Assembly: GCF_001887595.1 (NCBI RefSeq)
Contig: NZ_CP017480.1
Coordinates: forward strand, 1 to 64,000
Direction of reading: 5' to 3'
Length of the DNA: 64,000 nucleotides
Source of the DNA: Luteibacter rhizovicinus DSM 16549
GTDB lineage: Bacteria > Pseudomonadota > Gammaproteobacteria > Xanthomonadales > Rhodanobacteraceae
Shown: positions 11,435 through 21,077 of the stretch, piece after piece
How the letters are laid out: each line of letters opens with the position of its first letter
Numbering within the stretch: the first letter of the stretch is position 1
The notes under the pieces: model-generated
Databases searched by the model: none
What the model was told of the DNA's origin: nothing
Seen by the model: only the letters and a program-made list of their open reading frames with translations
Translations under genes and position numbers: made by a program

Positions 11435-11914
11435 CTACGTTTTGCCCCTCTGCTGCCGCAACAGGCGTAAGGCAGGGGTCAGGGGGGGCGTCCAGCGCCT
11501 CGGGCCGCCACCATCCGCCGCCAGCGCATCGCCCGGATTGGCGAGGGCACAGGCGGTCAGGGAAAGGCAGCCGCAGCCGATGCACTCGGTCAGCTTGTCC
11601 TTCAGGTTCACCAGTTGCTTGATCCGGTCGTCGAGCTCCTCCTGCCATGCCGCGGACATCTGCGCCCACTCCTCACGGCTGGGGGTGCGCTCGTCCGGCA
11701 GGGCGGAAAAAGCACGCCGGACGGCCTCCAGCGGGATGCCTACCCGCTGGGCTACCCGGATCACCGCGATCCGACGCAGGACATCACCGGCATACCGCCG
11801 TTGGTTCCCAGCCGTTCGCAGGCTGCGGATCAGCCCTTTTCGTTCATAAAAGTGCAGCGCCGAGACCGCTACACCGGCTCGCCTGGCGGCGTCACCCACG
11901 CTCAATTCCCGCAT
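11435..11914 (-). CDS. soxR: SoxR, [2Fe-2S] redox-sensing MerR-family regulator
   Basis: A 159-residue dimeric activator switched on by oxidation of its iron-sulphur cluster by redox-cycling compounds. The MerR winged HTH occupies residues 1-70, followed by a dimerisation helix and the cluster ligands Cys111, Cys114, Cys116 and Cys122 (CIGCGCLSLTAC), exactly the E. coli SoxR spacing. A palindromic SoxR box lies 8 bp upstream of its ATG; its half-site GAGGT doubles as the probable Shine-Dalgarno sequence, implying autoregulation. The divergent MFS gene is the obvious target. There is no soxS-like gene, the usual arrangement outside enterics. Confidence 0.95.
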   Translation of the reverse strand: MRELSVGDAARRAGVAVSALHFYERKGLIRSLRTAGNQRRYAGDVLRRIAVIRVAQRVGIPLEAVRRAFSALPDERTPSREEWAQMSAAWQEELDDRIKQLVNLKDKLTECIGCGCLSLTACALANPGDALAADGGGPRRWTPPLTPALRLLRQQRGKT

Positions 11915-11921
11915 CGCTTGA

Positions 11922-11939
11922 CCTCAACCAACGTTGAGG
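11922..11939. promoter_or_regulatory. SoxR box between soxR and the MFS gene
   Basis: CCTCAACCAACGTTGAGG is an 18-bp inverted repeat with the same 6-bp arms (CCTCAA/TTGAGG) and 6-bp centre as the E. coli soxS operator CCTCAAGTTAACTTGAGG. One more pair (A/T) extends it on each side. A -35-like TTGACC (11918-11923) overlaps its left edge on the plus strand, with a weak -10 (CATCCT) about 20 bp on, the over-long spacer typical of MerR-family promoters. Confidence 0.88.
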
Positions 11940-12006
11940 TTCCATCCTGCGCGTCCCGGGAAGTGCGCGCAAGCGTGCGAAACTCCCTACCCCCAAGGAA
12001 GAAAGA

Positions 12007-13392
12007 ATGAACGTGGGCACGTCGACCCCTGACCTCACCCAGCCCTCGGCGACTCCCCGCGCCGAGGGCATCCTCTCCCCGACCTACCGGGCCGCCACGC
12101 TCGGCATGGTTGCGCTGATCTCCTTGCTCGCCTTCGAGGCACTGGCCGTGACCACGGCGATGCCGACGGTGGCCCGCGAGCTCGATGGCCTGCGGGCCTA
12201 CGCCCTCGCCTTCGGGGGCATGTTGGCGACCAGCGTCATCGGCATGGCGCTGTCCGGCCGCTGGTCCGACCGGAAAGGACCGGCTCCCGCCGTATGGACC
12301 GGCCTGATCGGATTCGTGGCTGGCCTGCTGATCGCGGGTTTCGCGCACAACATGCCGACCTTGCTTATCGGCAGGCTCGTGCAGGGACTCGGTGCCGGCT
12401 GCCTGTCGCCGGCGCTGTACGTGATCGTCGCGCGCCTGTATCCGGAATCGCTGCGTCCGAAGGTGTTCGCATCGTTCTCGGCCGGGTGGGTGGTGCCTGC
12501 CCTGATCGGTCCCGCCATCAGCGGCGCCATCGTCGAGCACGTCGGCTGGCGCTGGGTGTTCCTGGCCGTACCCGTGCTCGCCCTGCCCGCCGCGGCCGCG
12601 CTTCGCGGCGCGCTTGGCTCACTGGCGCCGCCGACGCATGTTCATGACGACAAACCCGGCCGCATGCTCAATGCCGTCGGCGCATCTCTCGGCACCTGCC
12701 TGCTGTTCGTCGCTGGCCAGGAACAGGGCTGGCTGGCCGCCGCGCTCTTCGTGCCTGCGGTCGCCTTGCTCATCGGATGCGGTCACCGACTGCTACCCGC
12801 CGGCACGCTGCGGGCAGCGCGCGGATTGCCGGCAGTGATCGCCTTGCGCGGCATTGCGGCCTCCGCCTTCTTCGGGGCGGAAGCCTTTCTTCCCCTGGTC
12901 TTCTCGCAACAACATGGCCTCTCGCCCACGTGGTCGGGCATCGGCATCAGTGTCGGCGCGATCGGCTGGTTCTCGGGTTCGTGGTACCAGGGCCACTACG
13001 CAAAGATTTCGCGACAGTCCCTACTCACTCGCGGCACCGCGCTGATGGTCCTCGGCGTCACCACCGCATCGCTGGCGACGTTCGAATGGATGCCGGTAAC
13101 GGCAGCCGTCGCTGGCTGGCTGCTGACGGGTCTCGGCATGGGCATGCTCTACGGCACCGTCGCCGTTCTCGCACTCTCCATGTCGGGCGAACACGAGCAA
13201 GGCAGCAACAGCTCGGCGCTGCAGTTGTGCGAGTCACTGATGGTGGCCACGACACTCGCGATCGGCGGCACCTTGTTCGCCGCGTTGTTGAATGTGTCGC
13301 ACACGGCAGCGTTTGCGGCGAACTTTGCGATTACGGTGGCGTTGGCCGTCTTAGGAACTATCGTAGCTCGGCGAACGCAGACACCGGCTTAG
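12007..13392 (+). CDS. MFS drug-efflux-type transporter, likely SoxR-regulated
   Basis: A 461-residue inner-membrane protein with 12 or more hydrophobic segments. Features of drug:H+ antiporters are visible: the loop motif GRWSDRKGP near 80-90 after TM2 and RLVQGLGAG near TM4. The start ATG has AAGGAAG 5 bp upstream. It is divergent from soxR and shares the SoxR box, so I infer export of redox-active or toxic compounds when SoxR is oxidised. The exact substrate cannot be read. Length could fit a 12- or 14-TM member. Confidence 0.88.
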   Translation: MNVGTSTPDLTQPSATPRAEGILSPTYRAATLGMVALISLLAFEALAVTTAMPTVARELDGLRAYALAFGGMLATSVIGMALSGRWSDRKGPAPAVWTGLIGFVAGLLIAGFAHNMPTLLIGRLVQGLGAGCLSPALYVIVARLYPESLRPKVFASFSAGWVVPALIGPAISGAIVEHVGWRWVFLAVPVLALPAAAALRGALGSLAPPTHVHDDKPGRMLNAVGASLGTCLLFVAGQEQGWLAAALFVPAVALLIGCGHRLLPAGTLRAARGLPAVIALRGIAASAFFGAEAFLPLVFSQQHGLSPTWSGIGISVGAIGWFSGSWYQGHYAKISRQSLLTRGTALMVLGVTTASLATFEWMPVTAAVAGWLLTGLGMGMLYGTVAVLALSMSGEHEQGSNSSALQLCESLMVATTLAIGGTLFAALLNVSHTAAFAANFAITVALAVLGTIVARRTQTPA

Positions 13393-13523
13393 ACGCCCCT
13401 ACGCATCAGCCGGATTACCTTCGCATTTCTGGCGGATTTGGCTGACATTGCCGCGCCTTTCGCCTCCGTAACCTGCGCATTCGTACCGGCCGAAGTGGCC
13501 CGGTGATACGCTGGGAGCGAGCG

Positions 13524-13721
13524 ATGTCCGCCATACCTTTGCCGGCCGAGCCGGAGACCGAACCGATGATCGACGACGAGCGCGAAAAACTCCGTGCGGA
13601 GATCCGCAAGATCACCGCAGAGACCATGAAGATCAACGCAGAGGCGCGTTGGTATCCTTACGTGGCAGTGGCGGGTACGTTTGCCGCTGCGCTTGGCCTT
13701 TTGAAGCTCCTGGGATCCTGA
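13524..13721 (+). CDS. small single-pass membrane protein, function unknown
   Basis: A 65-residue protein: acidic N-terminus, amphipathic charged helix (DDEREKLRAEIRKITAETMK) that could form a coiled coil, and one C-terminal membrane segment (VAVAGTFAAALGLLKLLG). GGGAG lies 5 bp before the chosen ATG. I do not recognise a family with a known role. A frame on the opposite strand across the same bases has no support. Confidence 0.6.
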   Translation: MSAIPLPAEPETEPMIDDEREKLRAEIRKITAETMKINAEARWYPYVAVAGTFAAALGLLKLLGS

Positions 13722-13771
13722 AACCAAGTATCCCTACGAAGCGTCGTAGGGAGCTGCGCCGGCATGACGCT

Positions 13772-14317
13772 TCAAGATGCCCTTGGCGCGAAAAGGCCCT
13801 TCGCACCCGGCCCGCAAAGAAAATAGAAGGCCGGAACCAGATAAAAGATCAGGAGATGACCGGACCACATACGGCTTTGCCAAGCCAGGTAGTCCCGATA
13901 CTCCCCGTCACTGAGAACGCGCGAAACGCCTGATATGTAGGCGACAGCCTTGCCGTCGACAAAATGCAGCTTCTCGCTGTGACCGACGGTGCACCAGACG
14001 AAGTTGATGGCGACATAGACGCCGCACGCACCGATCGCAACGCGGACCCACGTCGGCATGCCGGCGACAATCCGCGAGTTCGATACTCGACCGAGTCGGC
14101 CACCATTCGCGTCGGTAATCATGGGCATGAAAACGAGCATCACGCCAGCAAAAAGCGCGAACGAAAGCGGACAACCCGGCCAGGCTTCCTCGGGAACGGG
14201 AAGATGGAGAATGCTTCGCACGTGGATCGAAAGCGCGGCGCAAAAGCCGGCCAGAGCCGCGATACCAACAAGCTTCGACCACCAGACTCTCGCACCACTC
14301 CCCTGCACTGCGTTCAA
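13772..14317 (-). CDS. four-helix membrane protein, function unknown
   Basis: A 181-residue protein with four clear membrane segments (about 17-33, 50-68, 90-110 and 150-170), two long loops and a positively charged C-terminus. The loop between TM3 and TM4 (HSEKLHFVDGKAVAYIS) faces one side. Base composition is less GC-rich than the housekeeping neighbours. I recognise no motif. It is 34 bp upstream-facing from the NTF2-like gene on the same strand and could be cotranscribed with it. Confidence 0.65.
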   Translation of the reverse strand: MNAVQGSGARVWWSKLVGIAALAGFCAALSIHVRSILHLPVPEEAWPGCPLSFALFAGVMLVFMPMITDANGGRLGRVSNSRIVAGMPTWVRVAIGACGVYVAINFVWCTVGHSEKLHFVDGKAVAYISGVSRVLSDGEYRDYLAWQSRMWSGHLLIFYLVPAFYFLCGPGAKGLFAPRAS

Positions 14318-14350
14318 GGCAACCGTCCTTCTGTGGCCCGCCGGGCCGGA

Positions 14351-14725
14351 TTAATAGGAGACGTTCTTGAGTTCGGAGGGCCCGACAATATCGAAGCGCT
14401 GCACCCGGCCACCCTGCACAACAAAGGCGTGGTGGATGACTTCGTCGAGAAGGACTTGCCCTTGCAGGTCCCGGACAATCTGATGCACTTCGACGATGGT
14501 CGAACCGTCGTCGCTTTGCGCGAAGCTTAGTGGCTCCACCGAGGGATCGATGACCGACCACTGGTATGTCCAGTATTCGCGAACAGCATCACGCCCGTGG
14601 ATGTGCGTCCCTTCCATGCCGTTGGCCCAGGCGACATCGTCAGCCAGTGCGACCAACACGCCCTCCATATCCCTCTGGTTGAACCCGTCGTACAGGCGGC
14701 GAATGAGCTGCTCGTCACTGGTCAT
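14351..14725 (-). CDS. SnoaL/NTF2-like fold protein
   Basis: A 124-residue cytoplasmic protein with the pattern of the NTF2/SnoaL-like ketosteroid-isomerase fold: LIRRLYDGFNQRDMEGVLVAL near the N-terminus, then GRDAVREYW, and C-terminal beta strands ending in IHHAFVVQGGRVQRFDIV. Members bind small hydrophobic molecules; many have no known activity. The ATG at 14723-14725 was chosen because any longer frame runs into the tRNA-Leu gene immediately upstream. Confidence 0.78.
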   Translation of the reverse strand: MTSDEQLIRRLYDGFNQRDMEGVLVALADDVAWANGMEGTHIHGRDAVREYWTYQWSVIDPSVEPLSFAQSDDGSTIVEVHQIVRDLQGQVLLDEVIHHAFVVQGGRVQRFDIVGPSELKNVSY

Positions 14726-14740
14726 GGGTCGATCCCTGGT

Positions 14741-14825
14741 TGGTGCGAGAGGCGGGACTCGAACCCGCACGGTTTTACCCGTCAGAACCTAAATCTGGTG
14801 CGTCTACCAATTCCGCCACTCTCGC
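14741..14825 (-). tRNA. tRNA-Leu (TAG)
   Basis: 85 nt including encoded CCA, with a class II long variable arm. Acceptor GCGAGAG/CTCTCGC, anticodon arm CCAGA-TTTAGGT-TCTGA gives TAG (Leu), and the T loop is TTCGAGT. It lies 15 bp before the NTF2-like gene start. Confidence 0.96.
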
Positions 14826-14835
14826 TCGCGGCGCC

Positions 14836-14864
14836 ATTCTAGGTCCCGCGCAGGCTCAGGTCTA
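14836..14864 (-). promoter_or_regulatory. predicted promoter of tRNA-Leu
   Basis: On the minus strand TAGACC (14859-14864) and TAGAAT (14836-14841) are separated by 17 bp, and the -10 ends 11 bp before the mature tRNA 5' end. Plausible but not strong. Confidence 0.45.
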
Positions 14865-15003
14865 TCGCCTGGGACCGGTGAAGCCGATTCAGGTGTCGTC
14901 CCGCGCAGAGTCGGGCGACATGTATGCCATTTTTCAGAATTGACGTATTCAAACGACTCTCCTTCAAGTCGATCCTGAGCCTCCCACCCAAGGAGGCACC
15001 CCA

Positions 15004-15447
15004 ATGCGATATCTGCTCCCACTCGCCGCCGCTGCGATGCCCGTTCTCGTCTTCGCCCAAGTTACCCAGCAAAGCGCGAGCATGTCGCTCGAGGGCGAGA
15101 AACGCGTCGTCCGACAAGTCATCCTGAAAGATGAGCACGGGATGGACACACTGGTCGAGCAACACCTTATTGAACTTGAGAATGGCGACTACCTGTATCT
15201 GCACACGTCCCAACCCCAGGCTACCCGGGAACTCGACCAACGGATCTGTGCCAGTTTCGGCTCGCAAGTCTCGGAAGGCAGCCTGGTGAGATTGAGCCCC
15301 GAGACCCTTGGGGGCGGCGCGTGTCGAAACGAGACAATCGTGGAACCGAGTGCTGCTGCCGTGGAACAGCGGTCTACTACCTCGATGCTGCAACCACCGT
15401 CACGAGCGAACGTGCCTCAGAAGGTCGGTACTGCGACCAACTACTGA
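15004..15447 (+). CDS. secreted protein of unknown function
   Basis: A 147-residue protein with an N-terminal signal peptide (MRYLLPLAAAAMPVLVFAQ, cleavage after VFA likely) and a strong Shine-Dalgarno sequence (AAGGAGG, 8 bp before the ATG). The mature part is mostly beta/extended, with two cysteines (RICASFG and GACRNE) that could form a disulfide, and a Ser/Pro/Gln-rich tail. No family recognised. It stands alone between tRNA-Leu and the tRNA operon. Confidence 0.65.
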   Translation: MRYLLPLAAAAMPVLVFAQVTQQSASMSLEGEKRVVRQVILKDEHGMDTLVEQHLIELENGDYLYLHTSQPQATRELDQRICASFGSQVSEGSLVRLSPETLGGGACRNETIVEPSAAAVEQRSTTSMLQPPSRANVPQKVGTATNY

Positions 15448-15703
15448 TCCGCGAAAGCGACGGTCACTCCGTGGCGCCTGAATCCTTGCCAGTCCGATCA
15501 TCTCGAGGAGCTGACGACGGGTCGCTCGAGGTCGCGCCAGGAGAGCTCAAGGAGCGCTCCGCACGCCCACCCGACTTCACCCGCGTCTCCGCACCGACGT
15601 GCGGCCGGATCAACAGGCCGGAGCCTGGACGACCATCGCGTCGCGGGGTTCTCGTCTTGGCAGCTTTGCCGGTATCCATCGCTCTGCTCGCGGAAAGAGT
15701 GAG

Positions 15704-15742
15704 GGCAAAAAGAAAAGGCGCTTAGGTTTCCCTAAGCGCCTT
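15704..15742 (-). terminator. terminator of the five-tRNA operon
   Basis: A perfect 11-bp stem AGGCGCTTAGG / CCTAAGCGCCT with loop of four is followed on the minus strand by TTTTCTTTTTG. It lies 7 bp past tRNA-Lys. Upstream, 15448-15703 holds nothing else I can support. Confidence 0.9.
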
Positions 15743-15748
15743 CCAAAA

Positions 15749-15824
<76 letters not shown>

Positions 15825-15851
15825 ATTTTGAAACACATCGCACGTTGTAAG

Positions 15852-15929
15852 TGGGGTGGACGATGGGACTCGAACCCACGACATCCGGAATCACAATCCG
15901 GTACTCTAACCAGCTGAGCTACGCCCACC
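15852..15929 (-). tRNA. tRNA-His (GTG)
   Basis: 78 nt including the encoded extra G at position -1 (15929) and CCA. Acceptor GTGGGCG/CGTCCAC, anticodon arm CCGGA-TTGTGAT-TCCGG gives GTG (His). The G-1 opposite C73 is the identity element for HisRS. Confidence 0.96.
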
Positions 15930-15942
15930 ATAAAACACCATC

Positions 15943-16019
15943 TGGCGCGCCCGACAGGAATCGAACCTGCAACCGTCGGCTTAGAAGGCCGATGCTCTAT
16001 CCGGTTGAGCTACAGGCGC
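15943..16019 (-). tRNA. tRNA-Arg (TCT)
   Basis: 77 nt including CCA. Acceptor GCGCCTG with CGGGCGC (one G-T pair), anticodon arm TCGGC-CTTCTAA-GCCGA gives TCT, which reads AGA/AGG Arg codons. Confidence 0.96.
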
Positions 16020-16043
16020 AGGCACTGTACGTAGAACGCCAAC

Positions 16044-16120
16044 TGGTCGGGGCAGAGGGATTCGAACCCCCGACATCCAGCTCCCAAAGCTGGCGCTCTA
16101 CCAGACTGAGCTATACCCCG
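16044..16120 (-). tRNA. tRNA-Pro (TGG)
   Basis: 77 nt including CCA. Acceptor CGGGGTA with TGCCCCG, anticodon arm CCAGC-TTTGGGA-GCTGG gives TGG (Pro). Confidence 0.96.
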
Positions 16121-16231
16121 AATCTTAAAGTATCCACCGATAACGACTTGGTGAAGCCTTCAAATGTTACGGGTCAAGCCCAAGCCCGTCAATCCGTATG
16201 AACACACCACACTTTCAACCGCTTTTAAAGA

Positions 16232-16308
16232 TGGTGCGCCCGGAGAGATTCGAACTCCCGACCACCAAGTTCGTAGCCTGGTACTCTATCCAACTGAGCT
16301 ACGGGCGC
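16232..16308 (-). tRNA. tRNA-Arg (ACG)
   Basis: 77 nt including CCA. Acceptor GCGCCCG/CGGGCGC, anticodon arm CCAGG-CTACGAA-CTTGG gives ACG, normally edited to ICG by TadA. First tRNA of the operon; about 110 bp separate it from tRNA-Pro. Confidence 0.97.
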
Positions 16309-16372
16309 ACACTTTAAACCTTTGACTCGTTGCCTGCCGCTGTGAAGCGTTGGCGCCGTGTCGAGAAGCGGA

Positions 16373-16401
16373 ATTATTCAGATATCGAGCGTGGGCGTCA
16401 A
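16373..16401 (-). promoter_or_regulatory. strong sigma-70 promoter of the tRNA operon
   Basis: On the minus strand TTGACG (16396-16401) and AATAAT (16373-16378) are separated by 17 bp. An A/T-rich run (AAAAAAACTTT) just upstream resembles an UP element. The start site would be near 16366, about 58 nt before tRNA-Arg. Confidence 0.8.
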
Positions 16402-16492
16402 CACTTTTCTGAAAGTTTTTTTCTCGAATTGGTAACAAGTGGGGTAATCAGGCGTCTGGACTTGCGAAGGGAGGTTTTCGCGAGGACCCCTT

Positions 16493-16515
16493 TCGCCGAT
16501 GAATCGGCTCCCACA
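16493..16515. repeat. REP-type palindrome, copy 2a
   Basis: TCGCCGATGAATCGGCTCCC, same core as copy 1 with CCCACA instead of CCTACA. First of two direct copies between the ftsH terminator and the tRNA operon promoter. Confidence 0.8.
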
Positions 16516-16523
16516 TGACTCAC

Positions 16524-16546
16524 TCGCCGATGAATCGGCTCCCACA
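16524..16546. repeat. REP-type palindrome, copy 2b
   Basis: Identical 23 bp to copy 2a, 8 bp further on in the same orientation. Confidence 0.8.
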
Positions 16547-16565
16547 CTTCTACCCTGCCTAACGA

Positions 16566-16593
16566 AGAAGGGCGGCCTTGTGGCCGCCCTTCT
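16566..16593 (-). terminator. terminator of ftsH
   Basis: AGAAGGGCGGCC-TTGT-GGCCGCCCTTCT forms a 12-bp stem just past the ftsH stop. On the minus strand the following bases (TCGTTAGG) are not T-rich; the T residues are inside the stem end (CCCTTCTTCG). Confidence 0.75.
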
Positions 16594-16597
16594 CTTC

Positions 16598-18529
<1,932 letters not shown>

Positions 18530-18546
18530 GCGGTGTTCTCGCCAGG

Positions 18547-19176
18547 TTACCGGGACGCCGACTTGAGGCCGGTCGCCAGTGCATACACCTCCGCCGAACG
18601 TGCGCGGGAGGCTTTCGGTTTACGCATCGTCACGCGACTGAAGTCAGCACGCAAGTTCTTAAGGTAGTCGTCGAACCCTACGCCCTGGAACAGTTTTACC
18701 AGGAACGACCCGCCTGGCTTGAGCCAGTCGAGACTGAACTGGCGAGCCAGGTCACAAAGGTCCATCGCACGGATCTGATCGGCCAGTGCCACACCAGACA
18801 TATTGGGGGCCATGTCCGAGAGGACAAGATCGACCTTCTGGCCGCCGAGCATGGCTTCCAGCTCACGGAGAACGGTTTCTTCGCGGAAATCGCCCTGCAT
18901 GAATTCCACACCGGCCAGGCTGGCCATGGGCAGGATGTCCATGGCGATCACCTTGCCGGTGTCGCCCAGACGGCGCCGGGCCAGCTGGGACCAGCCGCCT
19001 GGCGCGGCGCCCAGGTCGACGATCGTCATGCCCGGCTTGATAAGGCGATCGCGCTCGATCAGCTCCTCGAGCTTGTAGATGGCGCGCGAGCGCGCCCCTT
19101 CCGCCTGAGCCCTTTTGACGTAGGGATCATCGAAGTGCTCTTTCAGCCACTGGGAGCTGGTCTTACTGCGTGCCAT
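18547..19176 (-). CDS. rlmE: RlmE (FtsJ/RrmJ), 23S rRNA U2552 2'-O-methyltransferase
   Basis: A 209-residue SAM-dependent methyltransferase modifying U2552 in the A loop late in 50S assembly. The SAM-binding motif [12 protein letters not shown] and the catalytic K-D-K-E pattern ([32 protein letters not shown]; the terminal E falls in the family's less conserved region) are present. The ATG at 19174-19176 gives [11 protein letters not shown] as in homologues. It is cotranscribed with ftsH and divergent from yhbY, a heat-shock linked arrangement in E. coli; I see no convincing sigma-32 promoter in the 83-bp gap. Confidence 0.95.
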   Translation of the reverse strand: MARSKTSSQWLKEHFDDPYVKRAQAEGARSRAIYKLEELIERDRLIKPGMTIVDLGAAPGGWSQLARRRLGDTGKVIAMDILPMASLAGVEFMQGDFREETVLRELEAMLGGQKVDLVLSDMAPNMSGVALADQIRAMDLCDLARQFSLDWLKPGGSFLVKLFQGVGFDDYLKNLRADFSRVTMRKPKASRARSAEVYALATGLKSASR

Positions 19177-19259
19177 GGCTTTAGACCGGAGCTTATTAAG
19201 GAGCGGGCCTTGCATGATACCCTTTGACGCCTGTCAGCCGCACATCGAACCTGAACGCA

Positions 19260-19556
19260 ATGTCGCTTTCCCCTACACAGTCCCGCTATCTCCGCAGCAT
19301 GGCCCACGATCTCAAGCCGGTCGTCCTGCTGGGCAACAAGGGTGCCACCGAGGCCGTGGCCAAGGAACTCGCCCAGGCCCTGGATATCCATGAGCTGGTC
19401 AAGGTCAAGCTCTCCGGAGGCGACAAGGACGAGCGCCAGGCCCAGATCGACTTCCTGACCAGCCAGACCGGCTCCGAAAAGGTCCAGGAAATCGGCCATA
19501 TCGTCGTCCTGTTCCGCCGGAACGAGCAGGATCCGAAGCTCGCCCTACCCCGGTAA
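19260..19556 (+). CDS. yhbY: YhbY, CRM-domain RNA-binding ribosome assembly factor
   Basis: A 98-residue protein with a single CRM domain: LRSMAHDLKPVVLLGNKGAT (the GxxG loop is GNKG) and ELVKVKLSG. It associates with pre-50S particles. The internal ATG (19260) gives the usual MSLSPTQSRYLR start. It is divergent from rlmE, as in E. coli. Confidence 0.95.
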   Translation: MSLSPTQSRYLRSMAHDLKPVVLLGNKGATEAVAKELAQALDIHELVKVKLSGGDKDERQAQIDFLTSQTGSEKVQEIGHIVVLFRRNEQDPKLALPR

Positions 19557-19562
19557 CCCGCC

Positions 19563-19940
19563 ATGGACCTCTCGTTCGAGCACCCTGGCGAGTACCTCTT
19601 CGTGCGCCGGGTGGGCGCGAACACGGTCACCATCGTCGATCGCGACTTTCACAAGAGCCTCCTGCTGACCCCTGAAAAGGTCGTCGAGGACTGGCCGGTG
19701 ACGGACGCCAAACAGCTCACGCTGTCCGACGTCGCCCTGATCGCAGAGCTCAAGCCCGAGTTGGTGATCATCGGGACCGGGGAGCGCCAGGTCTTTCCCC
19801 CCGCCGAGGTCATGGCTGGCTTCCTGCGCCAGGGCATCGGCGTCGAGGCGATGACCAACGGCTCGGCCGCGCGCACCTACAGTCTCCTGGCCGGCGAGGG
19901 CCGCAGGGTCCTGGCGGCCTTCATCCTGCCCCAGGGATAA
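19563..19940 (+). CDS. Xcc1710-like (Mth938 domain, DUF498) protein
   Basis: A 125-residue single-domain protein matching the Mth938/Xcc1710 fold family: VIIGTGERQVFPP in the middle, the TNGSAARTYSLL segment, and LLAGEGRRVLAAFILP at the end. The family has solved structures but no assigned activity in bacteria; eukaryotic relatives (NDUFAF3) help complex I assembly. It lies 6 bp after yhbY and 7 bp before panE, so it is probably in one operon with both. Confidence 0.88.
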   Translation: MDLSFEHPGEYLFVRRVGANTVTIVDRDFHKSLLLTPEKVVEDWPVTDAKQLTLSDVALIAELKPELVIIGTGERQVFPPAEVMAGFLRQGIGVEAMTNGSAARTYSLLAGEGRRVLAAFILPQG

Positions 19941-19947
19941 CCTTTCC

Positions 19948-20883
19948 ATGCGCATCCTCGTTCTCGGTGCCGGCGGCACCGGCGGTTACTTCGGCGGCCG
20001 CCTGAGTCAGGAAGGCGCGGATGTGACCTTCCTGGTGCGACCGGATCGGGCAGCGGCGCTGGATGCGAAGGGCCTGGTCATCAAGAGCCCGTTCGGCGAC
20101 GCTACCCTGACGGTGAAACACGTCACCGCCGACACGGTCGCCGCGGCGGGCACGTTCGATCTCGTCCTGCTCTCCTGCAAGGCCTACGACCTGCACTCGG
20201 CCATCGAGGCGATCGACCCGGCCATCGGGGAGACGACGGCGATCCTGCCGATCCTCAACGGGCTGGCCCACTACCCCGTGCTCGACAAACGCTTTGGCGC
20301 TGACCGGATCATCGGCGGCATGTGCGTGATCAGCGCTGCGAAGGGCCCTGCAGGAGAGATCCTGCACTTCGGCAGCGGGGCATCGGTGACCTTCGGCGAA
20401 CGGGACGGCACCGGACACGACGGCCGCTGCATCGCCATCGCCGAAGCCTTCACCAAGGCGAACGTCGACCACACGCACTCGACCGATATCGAGCGCGACC
20501 TGTGGGCTAAATTCTCTTTTCTGGCCACCCTCGCCGGGGCGACCTGCCTGTTCCGCGCCAGCGTCGGCGACATCGTCGCCACGAACGATGGCCGCCAGCT
20601 CACCGAGCAGATGTACGAGGAGTGCCTGGCGGTGGCGCGCGCGGCCGGTCATGCCGTACCGGACAACGCCCGCGCCTTTGCCTGGAAAACACTGACGCAG
20701 GAAGGCTCACCACTGACGGCGTCCATGCTGCGCGACCTGGAATCGGGACAGCGCATCGAAGCCGACCACATCGTGGGTGACATGCTGCGCCGGGCGCGGG
20801 ACGCTGGCGTCAAAGCGCCGATGCTGGAGGTGGCGTTCGCGCACCTGCAGGCGTTTGAGGTGCGGAACAAGCGCCAGGCCTAG
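19948..20883 (+). CDS. panE: ketopantoate reductase family protein (2-dehydropantoate 2-reductase)
   Basis: A 311-residue NADPH-dependent reductase that converts ketopantoate to pantoate in pantothenate/CoA synthesis. The N-terminal Rossmann motif GAGGTGGYFG is at 7-16, and a helical C-terminal ApbA_C domain contains the conserved Lys/Ser/Asn region (LWAKFSFLATLAG). panB, panC and panD lie 20 kb away in another operon, so this gene may be the matching reductase. Paralogues acting on other 2-keto acids share the fold; the exact substrate is inferred. Confidence 0.85.
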   Translation: MRILVLGAGGTGGYFGGRLSQEGADVTFLVRPDRAAALDAKGLVIKSPFGDATLTVKHVTADTVAAAGTFDLVLLSCKAYDLHSAIEAIDPAIGETTAILPILNGLAHYPVLDKRFGADRIIGGMCVISAAKGPAGEILHFGSGASVTFGERDGTGHDGRCIAIAEAFTKANVDHTHSTDIERDLWAKFSFLATLAGATCLFRASVGDIVATNDGRQLTEQMYEECLAVARAAGHAVPDNARAFAWKTLTQEGSPLTASMLRDLESGQRIEADHIVGDMLRRARDAGVKAPMLEVAFAHLQAFEVRNKRQA

Positions 20884-20903
20884 GCGGTGGGGGCCCCTGC
20901 TCC

Positions 20904-20926
20904 TGTAGGAGCCGATTCATCGGCGA
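20904..20926. repeat. REP-type palindrome, copy 3
   Basis: TGTAGGAGCCGATTCATCGG followed by CGA; plus-strand orientation of the core. It pairs with the opposite-facing copy at 21014-21036 in the panE/nlpD spacer. Confidence 0.8.
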
Positions 20927-21013
20927 GCTCTTGCTTCGATGGGGAGGCCTCGTGAGGGGCTGAGGCCAGCAACCTGGGAGGAAGCGCTGCTGTGCAGCGC
21001 GTGTATTTACTAT

Positions 21014-21036
21014 TCGCCGATGAATCGGCTCCTACA
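21014..21036. repeat. REP-type palindrome, copy 4a
   Basis: TCGCCGATGAATCGGCTCCT, inverted relative to copy 3. Confidence 0.8.
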
Positions 21037-21049
21037 TTTACCTATGCAT

Positions 21050-21072
21050 TCGCCGCTGAAGCGGCTCATGCA
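21050..21072. repeat. REP-type palindrome, variant copy 4b
   Basis: TCGCCGCTGAAGCGGCTCAT: arms GCCGCT/AGCGGC replace GCCGAT/ATCGGC, so the hairpin is kept by paired changes. It ends just before the nlpD stop. Confidence 0.75.
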
Positions 21073-21077
21073 TGTAC

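Noticed and set aside
13389..13727. Minus-strand 112-codon frame
   Set aside because: Overlaps the better supported small membrane protein on the plus strand and shows no family pattern.
15321..15725. Plus-strand 134-codon frame
   Set aside because: It starts inside the secreted protein gene in another frame, ends in a terminator and has no Shine-Dalgarno sequence.
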